Below are positions 34,388 to 43,499 of a stretch of DNA of 64,000 nucleotides, in pieces. The position numbers and the translations under genes were made by a program. The notes under the pieces were generated by a model that saw only the letters and a list, made by a program, of their open reading frames with translations, was not told where the DNA came from and did not search any database. How positions within the stretch are numbered: position 1 is the stretch's first letter; each line of letters begins with the position of its first letter. The stretch covers positions 12,807-76,806 of the forward strand of contig DASVQE010000017.1 of the NCBI GenBank assembly GCA_036389275.1, given 5' to 3'. The DNA is from QHVT01 sp036389275 (GTDB lineage Bacteria; Acidobacteriota; Thermoanaerobaculia; Gp7-AA8).

Positions 34388-35368
34388 ATGACCGCACTCG
34401 ACGACCGCCGCGCTCCGGCGCCAACCGCCGCTCCCGAACCGGAGTCCGATCTCGGATTCGGCAGCGTCGTCGCGCGCGAGAGCCGCGACCGCCTGCTCAA
34501 TCGCGACGGCACCTTCAACGTCCGCCGCGAGGGCTTGCGCTTCTGGGAGTCGCTCTCCGCCTATCACTACTACCTGACCATCTCCTGGCCGAAGTTCCTG
34601 CTGTGGGTGAGCGCGTCGTACATCGTCATCAACGCGCTCTTCGCCGTCGCCTACGTCGCCTGCGGCACCGGCGCGCTGACCGCCTTTCACGGCGAGGCCG
34701 TGCAGTTGCGGTTCGTGGAGGCGTTCTTCTTCAGCGTGCACACGCTGGCCACGATCGGCTACGGCAGCGTGGCGCCGGCGAACTTCGCCGCGAACGTGGT
34801 CGTGACCATCGAGTCGATGGTCGGCATCCTCTCGTTCTCGGTGATCGCCGGCATCGTCTTCGCCCGTTTCGCGCGGCCGGTGGCGCGCATCGCCTTCAGC
34901 CGCTGCGCCGTCATCGCGCCGTACCGCGGCGGACGAGCCTTCATGTTCCGCATCGTCAACCAGCGCAGCAGCGAGATCGTGCAGCTCGAAGTGCGGGTGA
35001 TGCTCACGCGCCGCCGCCGCGGCGCGGTCAGCACGAACGAGCGCGAGTTCCTCATGCTCGACCTCGAGCGCGACCGGGTGACGTTCTTTCCGCTGTCGTG
35101 GACCATCGTCCATCCGATCGACGAGAACAGCCCGCTCTGGAGCTGGCAGAGCGAAGAGCTGGCCGACTGCGACGCCGAGTTCCTGGTGATGCTCAACGGC
35201 TTCGACGAGACCTTCTCGCAGACCGTGCACGTCCGCTCCTCCTACAAGGCCGAGGAGGTGGTGTGGGGCGCGAAGTTCGTCAGCATGTTCAATCCGCCCG
35301 CTGAGAACGATGCCGACATCAGCGTCGACATCCGTAAGCTCCACGAGATCGAGCGCGTCAGCGTCTGA
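34388..35368 (+). CDS. KirBac-type inwardly rectifying potassium channel
   Basis: A 326-residue protein with the prokaryotic Kir layout: N-terminal cytoplasmic segment with WESLSAYHYYLTISWPKFLL (the slide-helix region), first membrane helix (about 75-97), pore helix and selectivity filter TIGYG at residues 122-126 within HTLATIGYGSVAP, second helix (about 135-163), and a large cytoplasmic Ig-like domain from about 170 to the end (FRIVNQRSSEIVQLEVRVML, quoted as FRIVNQRSSE, VQLEVRVML; later WTIVHPIDENSPLW, typical of Kir domains). It should form a potassium-selective tetramer. It begins a plus-strand run that continues through 37638; the gap to the next gene is only 26 bases. Confidence 0.93.
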   Translation: MTALDDRRAPAPTAAPEPESDLGFGSVVARESRDRLLNRDGTFNVRREGLRFWESLSAYHYYLTISWPKFLLWVSASYIVINALFAVAYVACGTGALTAFHGEAVQLRFVEAFFFSVHTLATIGYGSVAPANFAANVVVTIESMVGILSFSVIAGIVFARFARPVARIAFSRCAVIAPYRGGRAFMFRIVNQRSSEIVQLEVRVMLTRRRRGAVSTNEREFLMLDLERDRVTFFPLSWTIVHPIDENSPLWSWQSEELADCDAEFLVMLNGFDETFSQTVHVRSSYKAEEVVWGAKFVSMFNPPAENDADISVDIRKLHEIERVSV

Positions 35369-35394
35369 CTCGTCGCGGTGCTAGCATGGACGGC

Positions 35395-35895
35395 ATGAGC
35401 CGCTTCCATCTCGCGCAGGTCAACATCGCCCGGATGAAGGCGCCGCTCGAGTCGCCGGTCATGGCCGGTTTCGTCGCGCGGCTCGAAGAGATCAACGCCC
35501 TCGCCGACGGCAGCCCCGGCTTCGTCTGGCGCCTGCAGACCGAGGCCGGCGACGCGACGTATCTGCGCCCGTACGACGACGACCGCATCCTCTTCAACCT
35601 CTCGGTGTGGGAGAGCGTCGAGGCACTCAAGCACTACGTCTACCGCACCGCGCACGCGGAGCTGCTGCGCGAGCGCCGCTCCTGGTTCGAGCACTTCACC
35701 GGCGCGGCGGTGGCGTTGTGGTGGGTGCCGGCCGGACATCATCCCGGCGTCGACGAGGCGAAGCAGCGCCTCGCGCATCTCGACGAGCATGGGCCGTCGC
35801 AGTACGCGTTCACGTTCAAGCAGGTGCATCCGCCCGACGAGGCCTTCCTCAACGGCTTCGACTGGAATCTCTTCCGCCCTTGCGCGGCGCTCTGA
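35395..35895 (+). CDS. DUF3291-family protein
   Basis: A 166-residue soluble protein of the DUF3291 family, related in fold to ABM-type/dimeric alpha-beta barrel monooxygenase-like proteins. Visible features are FHLAQVNIARMKAPLESPVM at the start (quoted in parts: FHLAQVNIARM, APLESPVM), PGFVWRLQTE, FNLSVWESVEALKHYVYR (in part: LSVWESVEALKHYVYR) and ALWWVPAGHHPGVDEAKQRL, with conserved Trp and His residues. The biochemical function is unknown. I chose the ATG at 35395 by family alignment from memory; an ATG at 35386 adds three residues. It lies between the Kir channel and the ZIP-like transporter in a tight gene run. Confidence 0.88.
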   Translation: MSRFHLAQVNIARMKAPLESPVMAGFVARLEEINALADGSPGFVWRLQTEAGDATYLRPYDDDRILFNLSVWESVEALKHYVYRTAHAELLRERRSWFEHFTGAAVALWWVPAGHHPGVDEAKQRLAHLDEHGPSQYAFTFKQVHPPDEAFLNGFDWNLFRPCAAL

Positions 35896-35899
35896 CCCG

Positions 35900-36655
35900 A
35901 TGGCGCAGCCGATCGTCGCCGGTCTGTGGGGTTTGCTGGCCGGCTCCGCGCTGCTCCTCGGCGCGCTGATCGGCTACTTCGCGCGCGTGCCGCAGCGGCT
36001 CGTCGCCACGGTGATGGCCTTCGGCGCCGGCGTCCTCATCTCCGCGCTCTCATTCGATCTGATGGATGAGGCGTTCAAGCGCGGCGGGATGATCGCCGCC
36101 ACGGCCGGCTTCCTCGGCGGCGCGACGGTCTACACCTTCGCCAACCTGCTGCTCGCGCGTTACGGCGCGAAGCATCGCAAGCGCTCGTGCGATCAGCAGG
36201 CGAGCGAGCCGGCCGCGACCAGCGGCATGGCCATCGCCGTCGGCGCGCTGCTCGACGGCATCCCGGAGTCGATCGTCATCGGCGTGTCGATGCTCGGCGG
36301 CCACGCCGTCAGCGCCGTCGCCGTCGCCGCGGTGTTCCTCTCGAATGTCCCCGAGGGATTGTCGAGCTCCGCGGGCATGCGCCGCGCCGGACGCTCGCGC
36401 CTGTACGTGTTCGGCGTCTGGGGCGCGATCGCGCTCGCCAGCGGCATCGCCGCGTACATCGGCAACGCCCTCTTCCGCCACCTGCCGGCGCAGACCATCG
36501 CCGCCACCACCGCCATCGCCGCCGGCGCGATCCTGGCCATGATCGCCGACACGATGCTGCCCGAAGCATTCGAGTCTACGCATGCCTTCGTCGGACTCGT
36601 CTCCGCCCTCGGCTTCGTGGCGGCCTTCTTTCTCTCGCGTATGGCGGCGCTCTGA
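35900..36655 (+). CDS. ZIP-family divalent-metal transporter with altered metal-site residues
   Basis: A 251-residue polytopic protein of the ZIP family with about eight hydrophobic segments. The two core motifs are present but altered: helix IV reads LLDGIPESIVIG, where classic ZIPs have HNxPEG, and helix V reads LSNVPEGLSSS, where classic members have HxxPEG. The proline and glutamate of the binuclear site are kept, but histidines are replaced by Asp and Ser/Asn, so the metal preference may differ. There is also a short charged loop (KHRKRSCDQQ) between helices III and IV. The start at 35900 is four bases after the DUF3291 stop and the stop overlaps the next gene by one base (TGATG). Zinc, iron or manganese uptake is plausible; direction is unproven. 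Confidence 0.85.
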   Translation: MAQPIVAGLWGLLAGSALLLGALIGYFARVPQRLVATVMAFGAGVLISALSFDLMDEAFKRGGMIAATAGFLGGATVYTFANLLLARYGAKHRKRSCDQQASEPAATSGMAIAVGALLDGIPESIVIGVSMLGGHAVSAVAVAAVFLSNVPEGLSSSAGMRRAGRSRLYVFGVWGAIALASGIAAYIGNALFRHLPAQTIAATTAIAAGAILAMIADTMLPEAFESTHAFVGLVSALGFVAAFFLSRMAAL

Positions 36656-37638
36656 TGGCCACGATGAAGGCGGTGCAGCTCGACGGGCCGGGGCCGCCGG
36701 AAGCGCTGCACATTCGCGAGCTGCCGCTGCCGCAGCCGCCGCAAGGGTGGGTGCGCATCCGCGTCGAGGCCTTCGGCCTGAACCGCTCCGAGCTGCATCT
36801 CCGCCTGGGGATGGCCACGAACGCGACGTTCCCGCGCGTGCCGGGCATCGAGTGCGCCGGCACGATCGACGATCCGGGCGACTCGGGCTTCGCGCGCGGA
36901 CAGAAGGTCGTGACGATGATGGGCGGCATGGGTCGCGCGTTCGACGGCGGCTACGCGCAATGGACGGTCGTTCCGGCCGCTCAGGTTATTCCGATCGAGA
37001 CGGAGCTGCCGTGGGAGATCGTCGGCGCATTGCCGGAGATGCTGCAGACCGCATACGGCTCGCTGACCACCGGACTCGATCTGCAGCGCGGCCAGACCCT
37101 GCTCATCCGCGGCGGCACGTCGTCGGTCGGCCTGGCGGCGGCGTCGCTGGCGCGGCGCATCGGCGCGCGGACGCTGGCCACGACGCGCAAGCGCGAGCGG
37201 CTGCAGGAGCTCGCCGCGCGCGGCATCGATCATCCGCTCCTCGACGACGGCGATGTCGCCGCGCAGGTGCGCGCGCTATTACCGGACGGCGTCGATGCCG
37301 CGCTCGAGCTGGTCGGCACCTCCACGCTGCCCGACTCGCTGCGCGCCACGCGCGTGCACGGCACGGTCTGTTTCACCGGCATGGTCTCGAACGAATGGCT
37401 GGTGCGCGACTTCTATCCGATCGGCTATCTCCCGAACGGCGTGCGCCTCACCGCGTATGGCGGCGAAGCGGCCGACCTGCCGCGGCAGGTGATGCAGGAG
37501 TTCCTCGACGACGTCGCCGCCGGCCGGTTGACCGTCCCCATTTACCGCGTCTTCGCCCTCGAGGAAATTGCAGAGGCGCACGCGATCATGGAGTCGAATA
37601 CTGCAGTGGGGAAAATGGTGGTCCGCCTCACATTTTGA
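36655..37638 (+). CDS. Quinone oxidoreductase-like zinc-free MDR alcohol dehydrogenase family protein
   Basis: A 327-residue member of the medium-chain dehydrogenase/reductase superfamily. The N-terminal GroES-like domain (about 1-125) includes VRIRVEAFGLNRSELHLRLG and PGIECAGTIDDPG; the Rossmann domain has LIRGGTSSVGLAAASLARRIGA, with the glycine-rich G-x-S-x-V-G signature that binds NADPH in quinone reductases. Zinc-binding cysteines and the catalytic zinc triad are missing, as expected for the QOR group. The ATG overlaps the stop of the ZIP gene. Substrate unknown; reduction of quinones or enones is typical. The closing AHAIMESNTAVGKMVVRL is characteristic. Confidence 0.92.
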   Translation: MATMKAVQLDGPGPPEALHIRELPLPQPPQGWVRIRVEAFGLNRSELHLRLGMATNATFPRVPGIECAGTIDDPGDSGFARGQKVVTMMGGMGRAFDGGYAQWTVVPAAQVIPIETELPWEIVGALPEMLQTAYGSLTTGLDLQRGQTLLIRGGTSSVGLAAASLARRIGARTLATTRKRERLQELAARGIDHPLLDDGDVAAQVRALLPDGVDAALELVGTSTLPDSLRATRVHGTVCFTGMVSNEWLVRDFYPIGYLPNGVRLTAYGGEAADLPRQVMQEFLDDVAAGRLTVPIYRVFALEEIAEAHAIMESNTAVGKMVVRLTF

Positions 37639-37724
37639 CACCACTCTGCAGTTCCGTATTGGCATACAGACGGCTAAACGTCGTTGTGGCATTCGCCAAC
37701 CCACAATGATGAAGGAGCCCCTTT

Positions 37725-39020
37725 ATGCATCGACGAATTGCAGTTGCAGTGGCCGTGCTCTTCTGTGCGGTCTCGGCCGCGGCGCGTGATCCTTACACGC
37801 TCTCGGTATGGGTGCGGAACAACTCGACCAGCGTCGCCACCTTCAACAACAACAATGGCGGGAACACCATCACCGAGGTCAATCCCGTGTGGTATTCGAT
37901 GACCGACCCGAACCTCGGGCCGGTGCGCATCGTCCAGGCCTCCATCGTTCCCGGCCTCAATAGCAGCGGCATGCAGCTCGTGCCGGTCATTCAGAACATC
38001 GTCAACGGCAACTGGTCGGTGGCCGCCACCAATTGGATTCTCGCCAATCCCGATCAGCACGCCGCCGACATCAAGGCGCTGCTCGACGCCCATCCGGAGT
38101 ACGCCGGCATCGAGCTCGATTACGAGTCGATGTTGAGCGACACCACCGACCCGGCCGTCATGGACGCGCGCCGCGATCTCTTTACCTCGCTCGTACAGAA
38201 GATCAAGGCGCAGATCGGCACGCGCAAGCTCTCCGTCTGCGTCTATCGCAAGCGCGACCTCAACGGCACGCGCGACGCCAAGACCGCGCGTATTTTCGAT
38301 TATGCCGGGCTCACCGGTCCTTATGCGGCGGACGAGATCAAGATCATGATGTACAGCGACATCAGCAGCACGAGCAACGAGCTCGTAAAGAACACCGCCT
38401 ATCGCGAGGCGCTCACCTTCGCCGATGCGCAGGTGGTCAATCACAACAAGATCGTCGTGGCCCTGCCGTGGTATGGCTACAATCTCACGACACGCGTCGA
38501 AGGGACGGCCGCTGCCGATTATTGCTGCGAGAGCCGCAATGCTTCCGGCGAGCTGCTCTACAACGACTCGGCCGGCAATCAGTGGGTGGTCATGGATGAG
38601 CAGGCCACCCGTACCAAAATCCTGATCGCGCTCAATGAATTCGACGTCGGCGGTTTCGCCTTCTGGGAAGCGGGACGCATCGTCAATTTCCCCGGCGTCT
38701 GGGAAACGATCCGCGGAAAGATCAACAATGGCGGCGCCACCGTCAATCCGATCAATCCGCCGTTCTGTCCGGCCATGCCCTATCAGGTCTACATCGACTG
38801 GGGCACCACGGTCATTCCGGCGGGCGCGTCCTACCGCTTCGACTGGTACCAGTGGGGCTTCAATACCGGCAATTACACCTGGAAAGCGACCGGCGATCCA
38901 TCCAGTCCCGGCCTCAATGGCGGCTCCTATTTCGTACGCGTCCACGGCGTGAGCGGCCGCCGCGTCTATGAAGCGGAGTCGCAGAACATGTTCACGCTCA
39001 CCTGCGTCATGCATCCGTAG
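37725..39020 (+). CDS. Secreted GH18-like glycoside hydrolase with C-terminal beta domain
   Basis: A 431-residue protein with a signal peptide (VAVAVLFCAVSAAA, cleavage near residue 20) and an AGGAG site eight bases before the ATG. The N-terminal about 330 residues fit the GH18 TIM barrel of the YaaH/chitinase type: GIELDYES at about 129-136 corresponds to the DGxDxDxE catalytic strand, with the final D-x-E pair kept but the leading Asp replaced by Ala and the middle one by Glu; VVALPWYGYNL and VGGFAFWEAGR are the usual later barrel strands. Peptidoglycan or chitin-type substrate is possible. The C-terminal about 90 residues form a beta domain that could bind carbohydrate or ligand. Not in an operon; a hairpin follows the stop. 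Confidence 0.85.
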   Translation: MHRRIAVAVAVLFCAVSAAARDPYTLSVWVRNNSTSVATFNNNNGGNTITEVNPVWYSMTDPNLGPVRIVQASIVPGLNSSGMQLVPVIQNIVNGNWSVAATNWILANPDQHAADIKALLDAHPEYAGIELDYESMLSDTTDPAVMDARRDLFTSLVQKIKAQIGTRKLSVCVYRKRDLNGTRDAKTARIFDYAGLTGPYAADEIKIMMYSDISSTSNELVKNTAYREALTFADAQVVNHNKIVVALPWYGYNLTTRVEGTAAADYCCESRNASGELLYNDSAGNQWVVMDEQATRTKILIALNEFDVGGFAFWEAGRIVNFPGVWETIRGKINNGGATVNPINPPFCPAMPYQVYIDWGTTVIPAGASYRFDWYQWGFNTGNYTWKATGDPSSPGLNGGSYFVRVHGVSGRRVYEAESQNMFTLTCVMHP

Positions 39021-39031
39021 CACGCGACAAC

Positions 39032-39058
39032 GGGACGCGCGCGCCCGGCGCGCGTCCC
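39032..39058. terminator. Convergent hairpin between GH18 and kinase genes
   Basis: GGGACGCGCGC (39032-39042) and GCGCGCGTCCC (39048-39058) form a perfect 11-base stem with loop GCCCG. It lies between two convergent genes and has no T-run on either side, so it may act as a transcription barrier in both directions or as an mRNA-end stabiliser. Confidence 0.5.
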
Positions 39059-39078
39059 ATCCTCGCGCTCTGAAGACG

Positions 39079-41700
39079 CTACGGCGCGGGAACGCGCCGC
39101 GCCAGCTCGTCGCTCCAGTTGAGCACGAGGTCGATTCCGGCGACGGTCGTCCGCGGCGTCAGCTCGACGATGGCGATGCGGCCGTCCGCGGCCACCGAAT
39201 AGTCGGTGTCGAACAGCCCCTCGAACAGCAGGCGCGGCTTGCCGGCGCGAACCCGCGGCGAAGTCTCGATCGGCGCGACGTAGTAGCCGTTGCCGTTCGC
39301 GTAGACGATCTCCCGTCCGTTCGGCAGCCATTGCGGATTGGCGCCGCCCTCGGTCGACACCTGCCAGTTCGCGCCCGGCTGCGGGAACGTCGTCACGTAC
39401 ACCTCGGTGCGGCCGGACGCGTTCGACGAATACGCGAGCCACTTGCCGTCCGGCGAGATGCTCGCGTTCTGCTCCTCGAACTCCGTCTGCATCAGCCGCC
39501 GCGGCACGCGCGTGTCGAACGGGAGCAGCCAGAGATCGCGCTCCTGCGCGAAGAGGAGGTAGCGCCCGTCCGGCGAGACGGCCAGCGGCTCCTGATCGGC
39601 GTCGGTTCTGGTCAGACGCTCTTCGGGCGAGCTCAGATCGGCCGCGCGCATGTAGAGATTCAACACGCCGTTGCGGCTCGACACCCAGATGATGCGGCTG
39701 CCGTCGGCGTTCCAGATCGGATCGGTGTCGTCGCCGCCGTACGAGACGCGCGTCGCCGAGTCGCGCTCGACGTCGAGCTCCCACACGTCGTACATCGCTT
39801 CCTCGATCCCGACCGCCGCGGTGCGGCCGTCGGGCGCGATCCGCACGCTGCCGTAGCGGCGCTCCGCCGGCGTGAGGCGCGACTTCTTTCCGGCGGCGTC
39901 GAAGGTCACCAGCCGGTGGCGCGGATTGCTCTCGCCGCCGTGCACGACCGCGAGATCGCCGTTCTGCGAGATGGCGTACTGCGCCTCGCCGTCGCCGGTG
40001 CCGTGCGCGATCGCGCTCATGACCACCACCGGATTCGCGCCGACCTCCAGCGTCTTCGGGTCGAGCGTGACGGCCATGAGGTTGCCGCCGCGGACAAACA
40101 GCAGGTAGCCGCCCGGGGCGTAGCGCGCGAACGAGCCGCCTTCGACCAGCACTTTCTTCTTCGCGCCGTCGGCGGTGGAGTAGGCGACGATGCGCGCGTT
40201 GTCCCACGAGCCGGCGGTCCACACCGTCGCGATCACCGTCTTGCCGTCCGGCAGCACGTCCGGCCACGTCACGGCGCGCTCGCCGTTCGCCGGATTCGTC
40301 TTCACCACCTGCCGTGCGGCGCTGCCGTCCGCGGGAACGGCCCAGATGCCGCGTGCGAAGCCGCGCGTGGCGTAGATGGTGTCGCCGAACCAGCAGAGAC
40401 CGAGGCCGCCGCCGATCCGCTCGGTGAGCTTCATCGGCGTGCCTCCTTCGACCGCGACCTTGTGGATGGCGCCGTTGAAGAAAAAGGCCACCCACTTGCC
40501 GTCGGGCGATAGCGACGCGCCGTACGCGCCGTCGCTACCGGCGATGGGCACCGGCGCGGCGCGGTCGAGATCGCGCACGTAGAGCCGCGAGGTCGTGCCG
40601 GTGATTCCGTTGTAGACGATGCGGCGGCCGTCGCGCGAGATCGCCACGGCGCTTTGACGGAGCATCACCGGCGCGCCGGGCGCGGCGGCGATGCTGACGC
40701 GCGAGACGCGCCGCGGCACCGCGCGATCGCGCAGCGCGAGCCACGCGAGCAGCGCGCCGAGAGCCAGGCCGCCGGCGAGCAGCGCGGCATTGCGCGCGAG
40801 CGCGCGCCGCGTCCGCGCCACCGGCGCGATGCGCTCGCTGCTCGCGTCGCGGATCCACCGCAACTGTGCCGCGACGTCGTGCGCGCTTTGCCACCGCTCG
40901 TCGGGATCTTTCGCCAGACACACCTGGATCACGCGCTCGAGCGACGTCGGCGTGAGCGGCTGGATCGTGGAGATCGGCGTCGGATCGCGGTCGAGGATCG
41001 AGGCGATCAGGCTGGCCCGGCTGGCGGCGTCGAACGCGCGCTTGCCGGTGGCCATCTCGTACAGCACCGAGCCGAAGGCGAAGATGTCCGTGCGCGCATC
41101 GGCGTCACGTCCTTCGAGCTGCTCCGGCGCCATGTACTGAAACGTACCGACGATCGCGCCCTCGGCCGTCAGCGGCTTCGCGTGCGTCATCGCCGCGGTG
41201 GCCGCATTCGGATCGTTCACCGCCGGCTGCGCGAACTTCGCCAGCCCGAAGTCGAGCAGCTTCGCGCCGCTCTTCGTCAGCATGATGTTCCCCGGCTTGA
41301 GATCGCGATGGACGATGCCGGCGCGGTGCGCGCGCTCGAGCGCCTCTGCGATCTCGACGCCGTAGCGGATCACCTGCTCGAGCGGCAGCGCACCTTTGGC
41401 GAGGCGGTCCGCGAGCGACTCGCCTTCGAGGAACTCCATCACCAAATAGTCGACGCCCTCGTGCGAGCCGATGTCGTAGAGCGTGCAGATGTGCGGATGG
41501 GTGAGTGCGGAGATCGCCTTCGCCTCACGCTCGAACCGCTCGCGCAAACGCGCATCCGACGACAAGCGCTCCGGCAGGACCTTGATCGCCACCGTGCGGT
41601 CGAGGCGCGAGTCGCGCGCGCGATAGACCTCGCCCATGCCGCCCGCGCCGAGCGGTGCAGCCACTTCGTAGGGACCGAGCCTGGTTCCTGCCGCGATCAA
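39079..41700 (-). CDS. Ser/Thr protein kinase with membrane helix and TolB-like beta-propeller
   Basis: An 873-residue protein of the type common in Acidobacteriota. The kinase domain occupies about residues 8-275: glycine loop PLGAGGMGEVYRA, catalytic lysine in VAIKVL, HRDLKPGN and DFGLAKF are intact, so it should be active. A single membrane helix follows at about 310-330 (LLAGGLALGALLAWLAL). The periplasmic part is a TolB/WD40-like propeller with repeats such as ISRDGRRIVYNG, SLSPDGKWVAFF, IAPDGRTAAV, WNADGSRIIWVSS and SPDGKWLAYSS. The start is a TTG at 41700 overlapping the upstream gene's TGA (TTGA); no other start fits the kinase N-terminus. Last gene of a three-gene unit with two phosphatase-like proteins. 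Propeller ligand sensing is inferred. Confidence 0.92.
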   Translation of the reverse strand: MIAAGTRLGPYEVAAPLGAGGMGEVYRARDSRLDRTVAIKVLPERLSSDARLRERFEREAKAISALTHPHICTLYDIGSHEGVDYLVMEFLEGESLADRLAKGALPLEQVIRYGVEIAEALERAHRAGIVHRDLKPGNIMLTKSGAKLLDFGLAKFAQPAVNDPNAATAAMTHAKPLTAEGAIVGTFQYMAPEQLEGRDADARTDIFAFGSVLYEMATGKRAFDAASRASLIASILDRDPTPISTIQPLTPTSLERVIQVCLAKDPDERWQSAHDVAAQLRWIRDASSERIAPVARTRRALARNAALLAGGLALGALLAWLALRDRAVPRRVSRVSIAAAPGAPVMLRQSAVAISRDGRRIVYNGITGTTSRLYVRDLDRAAPVPIAGSDGAYGASLSPDGKWVAFFFNGAIHKVAVEGGTPMKLTERIGGGLGLCWFGDTIYATRGFARGIWAVPADGSAARQVVKTNPANGERAVTWPDVLPDGKTVIATVWTAGSWDNARIVAYSTADGAKKKVLVEGGSFARYAPGGYLLFVRGGNLMAVTLDPKTLEVGANPVVVMSAIAHGTGDGEAQYAISQNGDLAVVHGGESNPRHRLVTFDAAGKKSRLTPAERRYGSVRIAPDGRTAAVGIEEAMYDVWELDVERDSATRVSYGGDDTDPIWNADGSRIIWVSSRNGVLNLYMRAADLSSPEERLTRTDADQEPLAVSPDGRYLLFAQERDLWLLPFDTRVPRRLMQTEFEEQNASISPDGKWLAYSSNASGRTEVYVTTFPQPGANWQVSTEGGANPQWLPNGREIVYANGNGYYVAPIETSPRVRAGKPRLLFEGLFDTDYSVAADGRIAIVELTPRTTVAGIDLVLNWSDELARRVPAP

Positions 41701-43499
41701 GGTGTGGCGGAAGGATACACGCGCGGCTCGACGCACGGCAGCACGTGCGCGGCGCGCCCGCCGGCGTCGACACCGAGGAGCGTGCCGAGGGTCGGGGCGA
41801 GATCGACGGGTGAGGCGTCGGTCTCGTAGCGGCCCGGCTTGATGCCGGCGCCGTAGAGCATCAGCGGCACGTGCAGATCGTTGTCGACCGGCTGCCCGTG
41901 CGTGGTGCTGTTCGAGCCCCAGTACCAGATCCAGCCGGGGCGCAGCGCCATCAGCACGTCGCCTCCGCGGTCGCTGCGATACGACGCGCGCATGAGCTGC
42001 TCGTCGCGCGAGGCGCGCGCGTTCGGCGTGATCATCTCCGTATTCGTCCAGGCGTTCGCGAACCCTTCGCTGCGCAGGCTGACGATCACGTCGCGCAGCG
42101 CGCGCTTCACGCGCTCGCCGTCGAGCCCGAGCTCCGCCACGCGGCGCCAGTTGAGAAAGAGCGCCGGCTCCTCGAAAAAGTAGACCAGCGCGTCGCGCAG
42201 CGGACCTTTGTCGTCGAAGCGCACGCCGAGCTTCGCCGCCAGGCGACGCTCGATCTCGATGCGCAGCGGCGGCAGGTCGGCGATCGACTGCGCCTTCGGG
42301 TCGGGCGTGCGGATGTCGACGCGTCCGACGTCGGCGTTGGGATCGCGCAGCTTCACGATCGACGGGTTCTCCTGCACGCCGTGATCGGCGGTGAGCGCGA
42401 CCACGACGCGGTCGCCGAAGCGATGCTCGAGCGCGTCGAAGAAGCGCTCCAGCGCGCGGTCGAGACGCACCGTGCTGTCGGCCACCTCCATCGAGTCGGG
42501 ACCGTAGTAGTGACCGAGGTAATCGGTCGACGAGACGCCGACATAGAGAACGTCGGGCGCGTCGGCGCGCGTGCCGAGCTGCTCGGTCGCGATCACGTGC
42601 AGCGCGAAGTCGAGCAGGAGCTCGTGCCCGAGGCCGGAGTAGGTGAGGCCGCGGACATCGGGAATCGCGTGCGGGAACGTGCCGCCGTACTTCGTGTTCT
42701 TCAGCGGCCATGCTTCCGGTGGATCGAACGTCACGCGCGGCATCTCCGCCGGCGGAATGAACGGCGAGAGCCGCCACTCCTTGCTCGCCGGCAGATAGCC
42801 GTCGATCAGTTGATTGAAGGTGAAGACCGCCGGGTTGTAGCGGTAGTACGTCGAGGAGATGAAGCCGACCTTCTGATCGAACCAGTACACCGCGTCGGCG
42901 CGGCGTCCGCCCATCAGAATGGCCGCGCGATCCTTGAACGCCACCGACATCACGCGCGCGTTCGGATAGCGGGCCTTCACCCGGTCACCGAGCGAGTCTT
43001 CCGACAGCGACGTCGGCGACATCCCGCGCGTCGTGCCGGCGGTCGGCTGCACGTTCTCGTCATAGACGCAGTAGCGCGGCGAGCCGCCTTCCTTCCACCA
43101 CCAGTCGCCTTCGCCGACGAACGGCGTGTACTTTACGCCCGGCGGGCGGTAGGGAACGATGTCGTCGAAGTACCACTCCCATTTGGCGAGATCGACCGCG
43201 GCATCGCGCTCGAACCAGGTGTTGCCGACGATGCCGTGCTCCGACGGCAATCCGCCCGTTCCGATCGCGGCGTGGCCGGGACCGGTGAAGGTGATGCCGT
43301 GGCGATAGAAGGCGTTCGGGAACGTCGCTCCGGAAGTGTAGAAGCGCTGCAATCCGCCCTTGCTGAAGTACGGACGGAAGCGTTCCGGCAGGTCGTAGCG
43401 GAACTGATCGACCGACACCACCACCACCAGCGCCGGCCGCTCCGCCGCGTGCAACGCGCACGCGGCGACTAGCGCAACCGCGAGCAGCGCGCGCTTCAA
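41697..43499 (-). CDS. Secreted alkaline-phosphatase superfamily protein (PafA-like phosphodiesterase/phosphatase)
   Basis: A 600-residue protein with a signal peptide (ALLAVALVAACALHA) and the alkaline phosphatase-superfamily core. Metal and catalytic residues visible are VVSVDQFRYD (Asp), the nucleophile region ITFTGPGHAAIGTG (probable catalytic Thr), VSSTDYLGHYYGP (Asp and His), LTADHGVQENP (Asp-His) and the late His of NDLHVPLMLYG. This fits the PafA type, which hydrolyses phosphate monoesters in the periplasm. The start is TTG at 43499, overlapping the TGA of the acid phosphatase gene; its own stop overlaps the TTG of the kinase gene. Two consecutive TTGA junctions imply strict translational coupling of the unit. 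Confidence 0.92.
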   Translation of the reverse strand: MKRALLAVALVAACALHAAERPALVVVVSVDQFRYDLPERFRPYFSKGGLQRFYTSGATFPNAFYRHGITFTGPGHAAIGTGGLPSEHGIVGNTWFERDAAVDLAKWEWYFDDIVPYRPPGVKYTPFVGEGDWWWKEGGSPRYCVYDENVQPTAGTTRGMSPTSLSEDSLGDRVKARYPNARVMSVAFKDRAAILMGGRRADAVYWFDQKVGFISSTYYRYNPAVFTFNQLIDGYLPASKEWRLSPFIPPAEMPRVTFDPPEAWPLKNTKYGGTFPHAIPDVRGLTYSGLGHELLLDFALHVIATEQLGTRADAPDVLYVGVSSTDYLGHYYGPDSMEVADSTVRLDRALERFFDALEHRFGDRVVVALTADHGVQENPSIVKLRDPNADVGRVDIRTPDPKAQSIADLPPLRIEIERRLAAKLGVRFDDKGPLRDALVYFFEEPALFLNWRRVAELGLDGERVKRALRDVIVSLRSEGFANAWTNTEMITPNARASRDEQLMRASYRSDRGGDVLMALRPGWIWYWGSNSTTHGQPVDNDLHVPLMLYGAGIKPGRYETDASPVDLAPTLGTLLGVDAGGRAAHVLPCVEPRVYPSATP

